Assembly (NCBI GenBank): GCA_016710525.1
Contig: JADJVQ010000035.1
Span: forward strand, 10,520 to 74,519
Length of the DNA stretch: 64,000 bases
Direction of reading: 5' to 3'
DNA from: Burkholderiaceae bacterium
GTDB lineage: Bacteria; Pseudomonadota; Gammaproteobacteria; Burkholderiales; Burkholderiaceae_E
Shown: piece after piece, positions 17,773 through 27,812 of the stretch
How the letters are laid out: each line of letters starts with the position of its first letter
How positions within the stretch are numbered: the stretch's first letter is position 1
Notes under the pieces: generated by a model
Told to the model about the DNA's origin: nothing
The model's database searches: none
Seen by the model: the letters and a program-made list of their open reading frames with translations, nothing else
Translations under genes and position numbers: made by a program

Positions 17773-19267
17773 ATGCAGTGGGAAGTAGTGATCGGGCTCG
17801 AGACGCACGCGCAACTCGCCACCAGTTCGAAGATCTTCTCGGGCTCATCGACCGCGTTCGGCGCGGCGCCCAACACCCAGGCCAGCCCGGTCGACCTGGC
17901 CCTGCCGGGTGTGCTGCCGGTCATGAACCGCAAGGCGGTCGAGTGCGCGATCCGACTGGGCCTGGCCGTTGGCGGCACCGTCGCGCCGCGCTCGGTGTTC
18001 GCCCGCAAGAACTATTTTTATCCCGACCTGCCCAAGGGCTACCAGATCAGCCAGTTCGAGATCCCGGTGGTTGCCGGGGGCAGCATCGACGTGGTCTGGG
18101 AGCAGGATGGCCAGCCGGCCAGCCGTACCGTGCGCCTGACCCGGGCTCACCTCGAAGAAGACGCCGGAAAATCGCTGCATGAAGACTTCCAGGGCATGTC
18201 CGGCATCGACCTGAACCGCGCCGGCACGCCCTTGCTCGAGATCGTCACCGAACCCGACATGCGGTCCTCGCGCGAGGCGGTGGCCTATGCGCGCACGCTC
18301 CATGGCCTGGTGATGTGGCTGGGCATCTGCGACGGCAACATGCAGGAGGGCTCGTTTCGCTGCGACGCGAACGTGTCGGTCCGGCCGGTCGGCCAGGCGG
18401 CCTATGGCACGCGCTGCGAGATCAAGAACCTGAATTCGTTCCGCTTCCTCGAGCGCGCCATCGACTTCGAGGTCCGCCGCCAGATCGAGCTCATCGAGGA
18501 CGGAGGCCGGGTGGTCCAGGAGACCCGCCTGTACGACCCGGACCGCGACGAGACCCGCAGCATGCGCAGCAAGGAAGACGCGCAGGATTACCGGTATTTT
18601 CCCGACCCCGACCTGCCCGCGCTGGTGATCGATGCGGCCTGGATCGACACGGTGAAGGCGTCGCTGCCCGAACTGCCCAAGGCCATGCGCAGCCGGTTCG
18701 AGACCCAGTACTCGCTGTCGGCCTACGACTCGACCACGCTCACCAGTTCGCGCGAGATGGCGGATTATTTCGAGCGTTCGGCGGCCGCCCTGGCGGTGCT
18801 GAGTCCACCGGCCGATGCGTCCGCAGGGCAGGCCCAGGGCAAGATGCTGGCCAACTGGATGATGGCCGACCTGGCTGGCGCCCTGAATCGCGATGGCCTG
18901 GACATCGGCGCCGCGCCGGTGCGCGCGGAGCAGCTGGCACGGCTGGTGGCCCGCATTCTGGATGGCACTATTTCCGGCAAGATCGCCAAGGACCTGTTCG
19001 CCGCCCTGTGGCAGTCGCCCGGCGGGGCCGACGATGCGGTAGACCGCGAAATCGACGCCCGGGGCCTGCGCCAGATCAGCGATTCCGGTGCGATCGAAGC
19101 CCTGGTCGTGGCGGTGCTGGCGGCCAATCCGCGATCGGTCGAAGAGTTTCCGCGCCGGCAAGGAGAAGGCCTTCAACGCGCTGGTCGGCCAGGTGATGAA
19201 GGCCAGCAAGGGCAAGGCCAATCCGCAGGCGGTCAACGATCTGCTGCGCAGCAAGCTGGCCGGCTGA
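17773..19267 (+). CDS. gatB: Aspartyl/glutamyl-tRNA amidotransferase subunit B (frameshift near 3' end)
   Basis: The frame from 17773 gives a normal GatB: 'MQWEVVIGLETHAQL', the kinase-like cradle 'QFEIPVV', 'LEEDAGKSLH', 'GIDLNRAGTPLLEIVTEPD', and the C-terminal YqeY-like tail domain. At 19147-19149 (TTT) one extra base appears. Reading on without it gives the expected 'FRAGKEKAFNALVGQVMKA' and 'NPQAVNDLLRSKLAG', ending at the TGA at 19265-19267. Uncorrected, the frame runs to 19338 as nonsense. GatB is normally essential where Asn- or Gln-tRNA depends on it, so a sequencing error is likelier than a real mutation. Confidence 0.93.
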
Positions 19268-19290
19268 GGCAGGGCAGGGCGCGGCGCGCG

Positions 19291-19317
19291 CGGTGCCGTG
19301 CGCCCGATCCGGCACCG
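19291..19317. terminator. Hairpin between convergent gatB and AhpD-like genes
   Basis: Perfect 8-bp inverted repeat (CGGTGCCG at 19291-19298 and CGGCACCG at 19310-19317) with an 11-nt loop, located in the 58-bp gap between two convergent genes. It has no T-tract on either side. The position suggests a bidirectional transcription end, but rho-independent activity is doubtful. Confidence 0.4.
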
Positions 19318-19325
19318 CCTGCCGA

Positions 19326-19721
19326 TCAGCCGCGGTAGCGCTCGTCCAGAGGTACCGCCGCACCTTTGACGACCGCATTGAGCTGGTTGGCCAGGCCGAC
19401 CACGGCGAGCAGTTCGCCGAATTGCGCCGGGCTCATGCCCTTCGCCTGGGCCGCCGCGCCATGGGTGCCGATGCAGTAGTCGCAGCCGTTGGTGATCGAC
19501 ACCGCCAGGTAAACGAGCTCCTTGGTCAGCGGATCGAGCGCGCCCGGCGCCATCACCTCCTTGACATTGCGCCAGCTGCGCGCGAGCAGGGCCGGGTCGT
19601 TGGCCAGCACGCGCCAGACCGCATTCAGGTAGTCGCTGCCGCGGGTGCGGCGGATGTCGTCGTAGACCGCGCGCACCTCGGCGCCGGCCTGTTCGTACTC
19701 GATGGGCTGCCAACCGATCAT
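19326..19721 (-). CDS. AhpD-like / carboxymuconolactone decarboxylase family protein
   Basis: 131 residues of the all-helical AhpD/CMD fold. The redox motif CDYC with a histidine two residues on ('TNGCDYCIGTHGAAA', about 79-93) is the catalytic Cys-X-X-Cys...His of alkylhydroperoxidase-type members, which argues for peroxidase or disulphide-reductase activity rather than decarboxylase. It is on the minus strand between gatB and pyrE with no obvious operon partner. Physiological substrate unknown. Confidence 0.85.
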   Translation of the reverse strand: MIGWQPIEYEQAGAEVRAVYDDIRRTRGSDYLNAVWRVLANDPALLARSWRNVKEVMAPGALDPLTKELVYLAVSITNGCDYCIGTHGAAAQAKGMSPAQFGELLAVVGLANQLNAVVKGAAVPLDERYRG

Positions 19722-19763
19722 GAACGGCTCCTGGTGGTCGTGGAGTGGGCGGGCGCGAATGGA

Positions 19764-20438
19764 TCAGACACCATAACGCTCGCGGTAGGCGGCGACCTGG
19801 CTGCGATAGGCCGCCAGCTCGCCGGCATGGCCGGACTGTTCCAGAAATGCGACGACGTCGTCCAGCGACGCGATCGACAGCACCGGAATGCCGAACATCG
19901 ACTGCACCTGCTGGACCGCGGACTGCTCGGTGACCTCGTTCGCGTTGCCGCCGCGTTCGCGCCGATCCAGGGCGATCAGGACGGCAGCCGGTTCGGCGCC
20001 CGCGGCCCTGATGATGTCGACCGATTCGCGCACCGAGGTGCCAGCCGAAATCACGTCGTCGACGATGACGACCCGCCCGCGCAGCGGCGCGCCGATCAGC
20101 GTGCCGCCCTCGCCGTGGTCCTTGGCTTCCTTGCGGTTGTAGGCGAAGTCGACGTTGCGCCCGCGCCGCGCCAGTTCGACCGCGGTGGCGCTGGCCAGCG
20201 TGATGCCCTTGTAGGCCGGGCCGAACAGCATGTCGAAGCGCAGCCGGTCGGTGTTCTGGGCCGTCAACAGGGTTGCTGCGTAAAACTCGGCCAGCCGGCC
20301 AAGCCGGGCACCGTCGTTGAACAGTCCGGCGTTGAAGAAATAGGGCGAGTCCCGTCCGGCCTTCGTGCGGAATTGACCGAAGCGCAGGACGCCGGCATCC
20401 AGCGCGAAGCGGATAAACTCCAATGATTCGACAGACAC
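19764..20438 (-). CDS. pyrE: Orotate phosphoribosyltransferase
   Basis: 224 residues. PRPP-binding motif 'VVIVDDVISAGTS' (about 123-135), 'FFNAGLFNDG' for orotate binding, 'FGPAYKGITLA' and the flexible-loop segment 'AYNRKEAKDHGEGG'. It converts orotate plus PRPP to OMP in pyrimidine synthesis. The length matches bacterial PyrE. It is transcribed divergently from the exonuclease III gene, with 38 bp between the starts. Confidence 0.96.
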   Translation of the reverse strand: MSVESLEFIRFALDAGVLRFGQFRTKAGRDSPYFFNAGLFNDGARLGRLAEFYAATLLTAQNTDRLRFDMLFGPAYKGITLASATAVELARRGRNVDFAYNRKEAKDHGEGGTLIGAPLRGRVVIVDDVISAGTSVRESVDIIRAAGAEPAAVLIALDRRERGGNANEVTEQSAVQQVQSMFGIPVLSIASLDDVVAFLEQSGHAGELAAYRSQVAAYRERYGV

Positions 20439-20476
20439 CTGATCTCCCTGCCGGCCCGTGCCGGCGTCAAGGCACC

Positions 20477-21253
20477 ATGATACGGATCATCACGCTGAAC
20501 CTGAACGGCATCCGCTCGGCCGCCCGCAAGGGACTGCTGCCGTGGCTCGAGGCACAGAAAGCCGATGTGTTCTGTGTCCAGGAGATCAAGGCGCACGAGG
20601 CCGATCTCGACGCCAGCCTGCTTGCGCCGGCCGGCCTGAAGGGGCATTTCCATTTTGCCCAGCGTCCAGGCTACAGCGGCGTCGGCGTGTATTCGCGCAA
20701 GAAGCCCAAGAAGGTCCGGATCGGATTCGGCGATCCCGAATTCGACGCCGAGGGCCGTTACGTCGAGGCCGATTTCGGCGCGTACACCGTGGTGTCGATG
20801 TACCTGCCCTCCGGTTCCAGCTCGCCGGAACGCCAGCTGGCCAAGTTCCGGTTCATGAAGTCGTTTGCCGCGCACCTGCAGGAGCTGGGCCGTTGCGGGC
20901 GCGAGGTGGTGGTCTGCGGCGACTGGAACATCGCGCACCGCGAGATCGACCTGAAGAACTGGCGCTCCAACCAGAAGAACTCCGGCTTCCTGCCCGAAGA
21001 GCGGCAGTGGCTGACCCAGGTGTTCGACGAGTTCGGATTCGTCGATGTCTTTCGTCGGCTCGACGAACGTCCCGAGCGCTACACGTGGTGGAGCAACCGC
21101 GGGCAGTCCTGGGCCAAGAACGTCGGCTGGCGCCTCGATTACCAGATCGCCACGGCGGGCATTGCCGGCAAGGCCAAGGCCACCGACATCTATCTCGAGG
21201 AGCGTTTCTCGGATCACGCGCCGCTGACGGTCGATTACGCAATGCCGCGCTGA
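20477..21253 (+). CDS. xth: Exodeoxyribonuclease III (AP endonuclease)
   Basis: 258 residues from the ATG at 20477, which gives the canonical N-terminus 'MIRIITLNLNGIRSA'. Catalytic motifs are 'VQEIKA' (metal-binding Glu), 'SGVGVYSR', 'VVVCGDWNIAH' (Asp/Asn), 'GWRLDYQIAT' and the final 'FSDHAPL' (Asp-His). It removes 3' blocks and incises abasic sites in base-excision repair. Its stop overlaps the start of the following c-di-GMP gene (TGATG). Confidence 0.95.
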   Translation: MIRIITLNLNGIRSAARKGLLPWLEAQKADVFCVQEIKAHEADLDASLLAPAGLKGHFHFAQRPGYSGVGVYSRKKPKKVRIGFGDPEFDAEGRYVEADFGAYTVVSMYLPSGSSSPERQLAKFRFMKSFAAHLQELGRCGREVVVCGDWNIAHREIDLKNWRSNQKNSGFLPEERQWLTQVFDEFGFVDVFRRLDERPERYTWWSNRGQSWAKNVGWRLDYQIATAGIAGKAKATDIYLEERFSDHAPLTVDYAMPR

Positions 21254-23716
21254 TGGCCATGGCCGACGACACCGCCGAGACCGTTCGCCGCGCGCTGATC
21301 GTCGATGACGATCCCCTGGCCCGCACGCTGATCGCAGCCAGCTTCGCCGAGATCGGCTTCGAGGTCAGCACCGCGGGCGACGGACTTGAGGCTCTGTCGC
21401 TGGCCGGCGCCCAGACCTTCTCCTGCGTGGTGCTCGACGTCCAGATGCCCGGTCCGTCGGGATTCGAGGTCTGTCGCGAACTGCGCCGCATGCCGCAGTA
21501 TCGGACCATCCCGATCCTGATCCAGACCGGCCTGGACGACCATCGATCGATCGAGCAGGCCTTCGAGGCCGGCGCGTCGGACTACCTGACCAAGCCGGTC
21601 AATGACGCGCTGCTGCGCCATCGGATCCGGTTCGTGATGAAGGCGGCGGAACTGGTCGGCGAACTGGAGGACAAGCGCGCCAAGCTGGACGAGGCACTCA
21701 ACCTGGCCCACCTGGGGCACTGGGAGTACCTGTACGACTCCGGTGCGATGATCTCCATCGGAGGCGGCGCTGCGCGTCTTTCGCGTGGCGCGCGAACTGC
21801 CGCGCGACGAGTATTTCCGGCGCATCCACCCCGACGACCAGCAGCGCGTGCGCCATGAACTCGCGCGCCTGGGCAAAGAGGCCGAACGGGTCGAGTTCAC
21901 GCACCGCTGGCTCAGTCCGGACGGCGAGCAGCTGGTCATCCACCTGAATGCGATGCAACGGCGCGACCACACCGGGCGCGCGGTCGCGGCGGTCGGCAGC
22001 GCGCAGGACGTGACCGAACGCGAGGCGATCCTCGAGACCATGCGCCTGTGGTCGCAGGTGATCGAGACCACCGCTGAAGGCATGTTGCTGGTCAATCGCG
22101 ATCTGCGCCCGCTGCAGGTCAATGCCGCGTTCTCGCAGATCACCGGGCTCGCCCTCGAGGGCCTTCGCCGCGACGGCTGGCGCTTCTTCGACGACGTGTT
22201 CCGGCGCCAGATTCAGCCCGCGCTCGAGCGGGTTGGCCGCTGGCAGGGCGAGCGCACCTCGCACGGTGCCGACGGGCAGCTCAACTACCACTGGTTCAAT
22301 GTGGGCGTGCTGCTCGATGACACCGGCCGGCCGGGCCACTACGTGGTGATGGTGTCCGATGTCAGCGCCTTGCGCCGCTCCCAGTCGCGCCTCGACTACC
22401 TGGCCCGCCACGACTCGCTGACCGGGCTGCCCAACCGCGCCGCCATGATGGAGTATCTGCACGAGCAGATCATTGCGATCGATCCGCGCGAGGGGGCGAT
22501 GGCCCTGCTCTACCTCGATCTGGACCGCTTCAAGAACGTCAACGATTCGCTCGGCCAGCATTGGGGTGACCGCGTGCTGCTGGCGGTCAGCGACCGGCTG
22601 CGCGGCCACCTGCCGCCGACCGCGGTGCTCGGTCGCCCGGAGAGCGACGAGTTCATGGTGATGATGACCGATCTTCGGTCGCCGGCCGACGCGGTGGCCC
22701 TGGCCGAGGCGCTGCTGGAGGCGCTGCGCCCGGCCCTGAAAGTGGAGCACTACGAATTCGCGATCGGTGCCAGCGTCGGCATCGCATTCCATCCGCAGCA
22801 CGCGGGCAGTGTCGAAGAACTGGTCAAGAACGCCAACATCGCGATGCATCGCGCCAAGGCGCGCGGGCGCAACCGGCTGCAGGTGTTCAGCGAGCAGATG
22901 TCGACCGAGATCGTCGATCGGCTGGCGCTCGAAGCCCAGATCCGGGCCGCGCTGGCCCGCGGCGAATTTCAGCTTCACTACCAGCCGAAGGTCGAGCTGG
23001 CGACCGGGCGCGTGGTCGGTGCCGAGGCGCTGGTGCGCTGGCCGCACCCCAGCCAGGGTTCGATCGCTCCCGGGCGATTCGTGCCGGTGGCCGAAGAGTC
23101 CGGTCTGATCGCCGAACTCGGGCGATGGGTGATGTCCGAGGCCGCTGCGCAAGCGGCGCGCTGGCATGCCGAGGGTCTGCGGATGGGGCACATCGCGGTC
23201 AACGTCGCCGGGCCCCAGGTCTGGCGCGGCGATTTTCTCGACCACATCCAGGGCCTGCTGCGCCGCTACGACCTCGAGCCGTCGCTGCTGCAGGTCGAGA
23301 TCACCGAAACGCTGCTGATGAGCGATGCCACCCAGGAAGACACGGTGCGCCGCCTCGAAGCCCTGCGCGATCTCGGCCTGAAGCTGGCGATCGACGATTT
23401 CGGCACCGGCTACTCGTCCCTGTCGCGCTTGAAGCGCCTGCCGGTGGCCACGCTGAAAATCGACCAGTCGTTCGTCAACGGTGTCTGCGGCGATGCCAAC
23501 GACGCGGCCATCGTGCGGGCCATCATCGCGATGGCGCGAACCCTGGGTCTGGCGACCGTGGCCGAAGGCGTCGAAACCGAAGAGCAGCTGAGCTGGCTGC
23601 GGCACGAGGGCTGCGACATGGGCCAGGGTTATCTGTTCGGCAAGGCACTGCCGGCCGCGGCATTCGTTGCGCTGGTCAATGCCGGTACGGTTGGCACCGC
23701 CGGGCCGCGGGGCTGA
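21253..23716 (+). CDS. Response regulator with PAS, degenerate GGDEF and EAL domains (frameshift)
   Basis: A REC domain (acidic 'VDDD' near 18-20, phospho-acceptor Asp62 in 'VLDVQMP') leads into PAS, GGDEF and EAL domains. One extra base near 21752-21765 interrupts the first PAS: 'GHWEYLYDSG' is in one frame and 'ALRVFRVARELPRDEYFRRIHP' in the next. The cyclase signature is degenerate ('PESDEF' instead of GGDEF), so cyclase activity is unlikely. The EAL domain looks complete: 'GAEALVRW', 'ITETLLM', 'IDDFGTGYSS', 'LKIDQSFV', 'AEGVET'. It probably hydrolyses c-di-GMP under phosphorylation control. No cognate kinase lies next to it. Confidence 0.85.
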
Positions 23717-23785
23717 CCGGACCGGCGTCCGGATCGCCGATCGGCGCCCGAGGGCGCGCGAGTCGGCTCGGCGCCACAATCCCGC

Positions 23786-24700
23786 TCAGCGGATCGGTTC
23801 GCCCCAGTTGGACGTGTAGGGCGGCAGGCTGTCGACCGAGAGGCCTTTGGCGCGCGCGTAAAGCGGCAGGGTTTCGTCCAGGTGCTTGCGAATCTCGCTG
23901 ATCCGGGTGGTGCTGGCCGGGTGCGTCGACAACCACTGCGGGGGCGCGCCTTTGGAGGCGGCGCCCATTTTTTCCCAGACCCGAATCGCGGATCGCGGGT
24001 CGTAGCCGGCGCGCGCGGCGACGTCCAGGCCGACCAGATCGGCGTCGGTTTCATTGCCGCGCGAAAAACCCAGCGTGACCAGCTGGGCGCCGGCGCCCAC
24101 CGCCATGCGCCCCAGATCGCCCAGGCCCAGGATGCTGGTGACCAGCCCGGCGCCCACTTCGGTCAGGGTGCCCTTGGCGGCGCGTTCGCGGGCGTGCTCG
24201 CGCAGCGCATGGGCCACTTCGTGGCCGATCACCATCGCCAGTTCGTCGTCGGTGAGCTTGAGCTTCTCGAGAATGCCGGTATAGATGCCGATCTTGCCGC
24301 CCGGCATGCAAAAGGCGTTGATCTGGGGGTCGTTGACCACATTGACCTCCCATTTCCATTGCGAGGCACGCGAGTTGAAGCGCTGCGACTGGCCGACGAT
24401 CTGGGCCGAGATGCGGCGCACGCGCTGGACCTGCGGATGCTCGGCAGGCAACAGGGCGCCCTTGCCGGCCGCTGCCCGCATCATCTGGCCGTACTGTTCG
24501 GTGGCCAGGCGCTCGAGCTTCTCGGCCGGGACCAGCTTGGCGATCCGGCTGTTCTCACCGACGTTGACCCCTTCGCGGGTCTCGGTCTGCTGGGCCGCCA
24601 CCGGTGAAGCCACCACCAGCGCGGCCATGAACATCGCGCCCGCGCGAGCCCGCCACCGGCCGAACCGCGAGTGCCACTGCATCCCTTGTGCCATCACCAT
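23786..24700 (-). CDS. M48-family metalloprotease, periplasmic
   Basis: 304 residues from the ATG at 24700, chosen because a signal peptide follows (hydrophobic 22-33, cleavage near AAQQ). Zinc site HEVAH at 160-164 with third ligand Glu217 in 'NETDADLVG', the arrangement of Ste24/BepA-like M48 peptidases. 'FCMPGGKIGIYTGIL' precedes it, as in BepA/LoiP. There is no TPR region, so it resembles LoiP-type proteases. It likely degrades or processes misfolded envelope proteins. It is convergent with the EAL protein gene and divergent from ampG. Confidence 0.9.
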   Translation of the reverse strand: MVMAQGMQWHSRFGRWRARAGAMFMAALVVASPVAAQQTETREGVNVGENSRIAKLVPAEKLERLATEQYGQMMRAAAGKGALLPAEHPQVQRVRRISAQIVGQSQRFNSRASQWKWEVNVVNDPQINAFCMPGGKIGIYTGILEKLKLTDDELAMVIGHEVAHALREHARERAAKGTLTEVGAGLVTSILGLGDLGRMAVGAGAQLVTLGFSRGNETDADLVGLDVAARAGYDPRSAIRVWEKMGAASKGAPPQWLSTHPASTTRISEIRKHLDETLPLYARAKGLSVDSLPPYTSNWGEPIR

Positions 24701-24864
24701 GGGTCTGTCCTCTCCGGCGGACCTTGCCGGGCCGCCGATGGTATCCGATCGATCGACGGCCGATCGCCGCCGGCCCGATTCTTGTCCGGTCATTCAGATG
24801 CGGGCTCGACGGCTCGATCGCAAGGGGCCGTGCAGTGCGCTGCTACACTGCCCCGGCCCGAACC

Positions 24865-26319
24865 ATGCCAGCCGAGCCACCGCGCCCCCGCCTCCTCGAC
24901 GCCTTTGCGAGCCGCCGCATCGCGGTGATGCTGCTGCTGGGTTTCGCCAGCGGGCTGCCGCTGGCCCTGTCAACGGGGAGCCTGCAGGCCTGGTTGACCG
25001 TTTCCGGGGTCGACATCAAGACCATCGGGTTCTTTGCGCTGGCGGGCCTGCCCTACACGTTCAAGTTCGTCTGGGCGCCCCTGGTCGATCGTTTCGAACC
25101 CCCTTGGGCCGGCCGTCGCCGGGGCTGGCTGGTGCTGACCCAGCTCGCGCTGGCCGGTGCCTGCCTGGCGATGGCACAGCTCGACCCGGCCACCCAGATC
25201 GACCAGATGGGTGCGGTGGCGGTGGCCATCGCCTTCCTGTCGGCGACCCAGGACGTGGTGTTCGATGCCTACCGGTCGGACCTGCTGAGCGAGCGCGAGC
25301 GCGGCGCGGGCGCGGCGGTGTCGGTGCTGGGCTACCGGCTGGCGATGCTGGTGTCCGGCGGACTTGCGCTGATCCTGGCCGACCAGTGGCTGGGCTGGCC
25401 GGCCACCTACCGGGTGATGGCGGTGCTGATGGGCCTGTTCGCGATCGTGTCGCTGTTTGCGCCGCCGGTTCCTCCGCTGGCCGCGCCGGCCGGTGCCGGC
25501 GCGCCGACGGCGGCATCGCGCGAGCTGCTCGGATTCGCGGCCATGCTGGCCAGCGGCCTGGTGGTCTGGTTCGGGCTGCGGGCGCTTCCCTGGGGAGCGC
25601 TGGAAGCCGATCGGTTCGGGCGGCTGCTGGTGCTCACGGTCACGCTGATGGCGTCTTTCGCGGCCGCGATCCGGGTGGCACGGGCGGTCGGGTTTCCCTC
25701 CTTCGTCGCCCCCTGGGATGCCTTCTTCGCGCGCGACAAGGCGATCTGGCTGCTGGTCTTCATCGTCTTCTACAAGCTGGGCGACGCGTTCGCCGGCAGC
25801 CTGTCGACCACCTTCCTGATCCGCGGGGTGGGCTTCTCCCAGACCGAGGTGGGCGCGGTCAACAAGGTATTCGGACTGGCGGCGACGCTGATCGGCGCCC
25901 TGGCGGGCGGCGCCTGGCTGGCGCGGGCCGATCTGTTCAGGGCGCTGATGCTCTTCGGGGTGCTTCAGGCGGTTTCGAACCTCGGTTATTGGGTGCTGTC
26001 GGTCGTGCCGCGGCACACCGCGCTGATGGCGGCGGCGGTCGGCTTCGAGAATCTGTGCGGCGGCATGGGAACAGCGGCCTTCGTGGCGTTCCTGATGGCC
26101 CTGACCCAACGCGAGTTCTCGGCGGCGCAATTCGCGCTGCTCTCGGCACTGGCGGCGATCGGACGGGTCTATGTCGGGCCGGCCTCCGGCGTGATGGTCG
26201 AGGCGATGGGGTGGCCGAGCTTTTTCGTGGTGTCCGTGGTGGCCGCGCTGCCGGGGCTGTTGCTGCTGGCGGTGCTTAGACCGACAATCGACCAATTGCA
26301 CACCGAGAAACCGACATGA
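24865..26319 (+). CDS. ampG: AmpG-family muropeptide MFS permease
   Basis: 484 residues with about 12-14 membrane helices. AmpG-type features are the N-terminal 'LLLGFASGLPLAL', 'PYTFKFVWAPLVDR', 'SATQDVVFDAYRSDLL' and 'YKLGDAFAGSL'. It imports GlcNAc-anhydroMurNAc peptides from the periplasm for wall recycling. The ATG at 24865 gives the normal N-terminus; the frame is open upstream through the divergent promoter region. Its stop overlaps the next start (ATGA). Confidence 0.9.
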   Translation: MPAEPPRPRLLDAFASRRIAVMLLLGFASGLPLALSTGSLQAWLTVSGVDIKTIGFFALAGLPYTFKFVWAPLVDRFEPPWAGRRRGWLVLTQLALAGACLAMAQLDPATQIDQMGAVAVAIAFLSATQDVVFDAYRSDLLSERERGAGAAVSVLGYRLAMLVSGGLALILADQWLGWPATYRVMAVLMGLFAIVSLFAPPVPPLAAPAGAGAPTAASRELLGFAAMLASGLVVWFGLRALPWGALEADRFGRLLVLTVTLMASFAAAIRVARAVGFPSFVAPWDAFFARDKAIWLLVFIVFYKLGDAFAGSLSTTFLIRGVGFSQTEVGAVNKVFGLAATLIGALAGGAWLARADLFRALMLFGVLQAVSNLGYWVLSVVPRHTALMAAAVGFENLCGGMGTAAFVAFLMALTQREFSAAQFALLSALAAIGRVYVGPASGVMVEAMGWPSFFVVSVVAALPGLLLLAVLRPTIDQLHTEKPT

Positions 26320-27692
26320 ACGACATTGCCAAATTGGGGGCCCTGGCCCCGCAAGCCGACACCCAGGCCGATCCTCATTCTCAGGCCGACTTGTCCGCTT
26401 TCTGGATGCCCTTCACCGCCAACCGCCAGTACAAGGCGCAGCCGCGCCTTCTGGCGCGCGCCGAAGGCATGCATTACTACACGCCCGAAGGCCGGCCCAT
26501 CCTGGACGCCACTGCCGGCCTGTGGTGCGTGAACGCCGGTCATTGCCGCAAGCCGATCGTGGAGGCGATCGCGCAGGCGGCGGGCTCGCTGGATTTCGCG
26601 CCCACCTTCCAGATGGGCCATCCGGCGGCGTTCGAATTGTCGCGCCGGCTGGTGGCACTGGCCGGCAAGCCGTTTTCGCAGGTCTTCTACACCAACTCGG
26701 GCTCCGAGGCGGTGGACTCGGCGCTGAAGATGGCCATCGCCTATCACCGGGCGCGCGGCGAAGGCCAGCGCACCCGCCTGATCGGGCGCGAGCGCGGCTA
26801 CAACGGCGTGGGCTTCGGCGGCATCTCGGTGGGCGGCATCGCGGCCAACCGCAAGACCTTCTCCGGCGCGCTGCTGCCGGCGGTGGACCACCTGCCGCAC
26901 ACCCACGACCTGGCGCACAACGCCTACACGCGCGGCCAGCCGCAGTGGGGCGCGCACCTGGCCGACGAGCTCGAGCGGCTGATCACGCTGCACGATGCCT
27001 CCACCATCGCCGCGGTCATCGTCGAGCCGGTGGCCGGCTCCACCGGCGTGCTGGTGCCCCCGGTGGGCTATCTGCAGAAGCTGCGCGAGCTCACGGCCAA
27101 GCACGGCATCCTGCTGATCTTCGACGAGGTCATCACCGGCTTCGGGCGCATCGGCAAGCCCTTCGGCTTCCAGCAGCTGGGCGTGGTGCCCGACCTGTTC
27201 ACCGTGGCCAAGGGCATCAACAGCGGCACCGTGCCGATGGGCGCGGTATTTGCCCGCGAAGGCATCTACGACACCTTCATGCAGGGGCCCGAGGCGTCCA
27301 TCGAGTTCTTCCACGGCTACACCTACTCGGCGCACCCGCTGGCCTGCGCCGCGTCGCTGGCCACGCTCGACGTGTACCTGGACGAGGGCCTGCTCGAGCG
27401 CGCCGGCGAACTGGCGGGCTACTGGGAAGATGCCCTGCACTCGCTGAAGGGCACGCGCCACGTCATCGACGTGCGCAACATCGGCCTGATGGGTGCGGTG
27501 GAGCTGGAGTCGCGCGCCGGCGCGGTCGGCGCACGGGCCTACGAGGCCCATGTGAAGGCCTTCTTCGACGAGGGCGTGATGATCCGCTACACCGGCGACA
27601 TCATCGCGATGTCGCCGCCGCTGATCGTCAGCAAGGCACAGATCGACGAGATCGTCGGCAAGCTGGGCAGGGTGCTGGCGGCGATCGGCTGA
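26316..27692 (+). CDS. Class III omega-aminotransferase, beta-alanine:pyruvate type
   Basis: 458 residues of a PLP-dependent fold-type I enzyme. 'FWMPFTANRQYKAQPR' near 28-43 is typical of beta-alanine:pyruvate transaminases. Other features are 'TNSGSEAVDSALKMA' (phosphate cup), 'FDEVITGFGR' (Asp holding the PLP pyridine) and 'TVAKGINSG' (Schiff-base Lys). It transfers an amino group from beta-alanine or another omega-amino acid to pyruvate. It overlaps the ampG stop by 4 bp, although the two functions are not obviously linked. Confidence 0.88.
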   Translation: MNDIAKLGALAPQADTQADPHSQADLSAFWMPFTANRQYKAQPRLLARAEGMHYYTPEGRPILDATAGLWCVNAGHCRKPIVEAIAQAAGSLDFAPTFQMGHPAAFELSRRLVALAGKPFSQVFYTNSGSEAVDSALKMAIAYHRARGEGQRTRLIGRERGYNGVGFGGISVGGIAANRKTFSGALLPAVDHLPHTHDLAHNAYTRGQPQWGAHLADELERLITLHDASTIAAVIVEPVAGSTGVLVPPVGYLQKLRELTAKHGILLIFDEVITGFGRIGKPFGFQQLGVVPDLFTVAKGINSGTVPMGAVFAREGIYDTFMQGPEASIEFFHGYTYSAHPLACAASLATLDVYLDEGLLERAGELAGYWEDALHSLKGTRHVIDVRNIGLMGAVELESRAGAVGARAYEAHVKAFFDEGVMIRYTGDIIAMSPPLIVSKAQIDEIVGKLGRVLAAIG

Positions 27693-27812
27693 GAGCGGCG
27701 GGCCTGGGCCGGCCCGTGATGGCCGGCCGCTCAGCCTTGGCCTGGCCAACTGGCTGATTCGCTGCCGGGATGAGCGGTGCATTCTGGACGGGCGTACACG
27801 GGAGATCGAACA

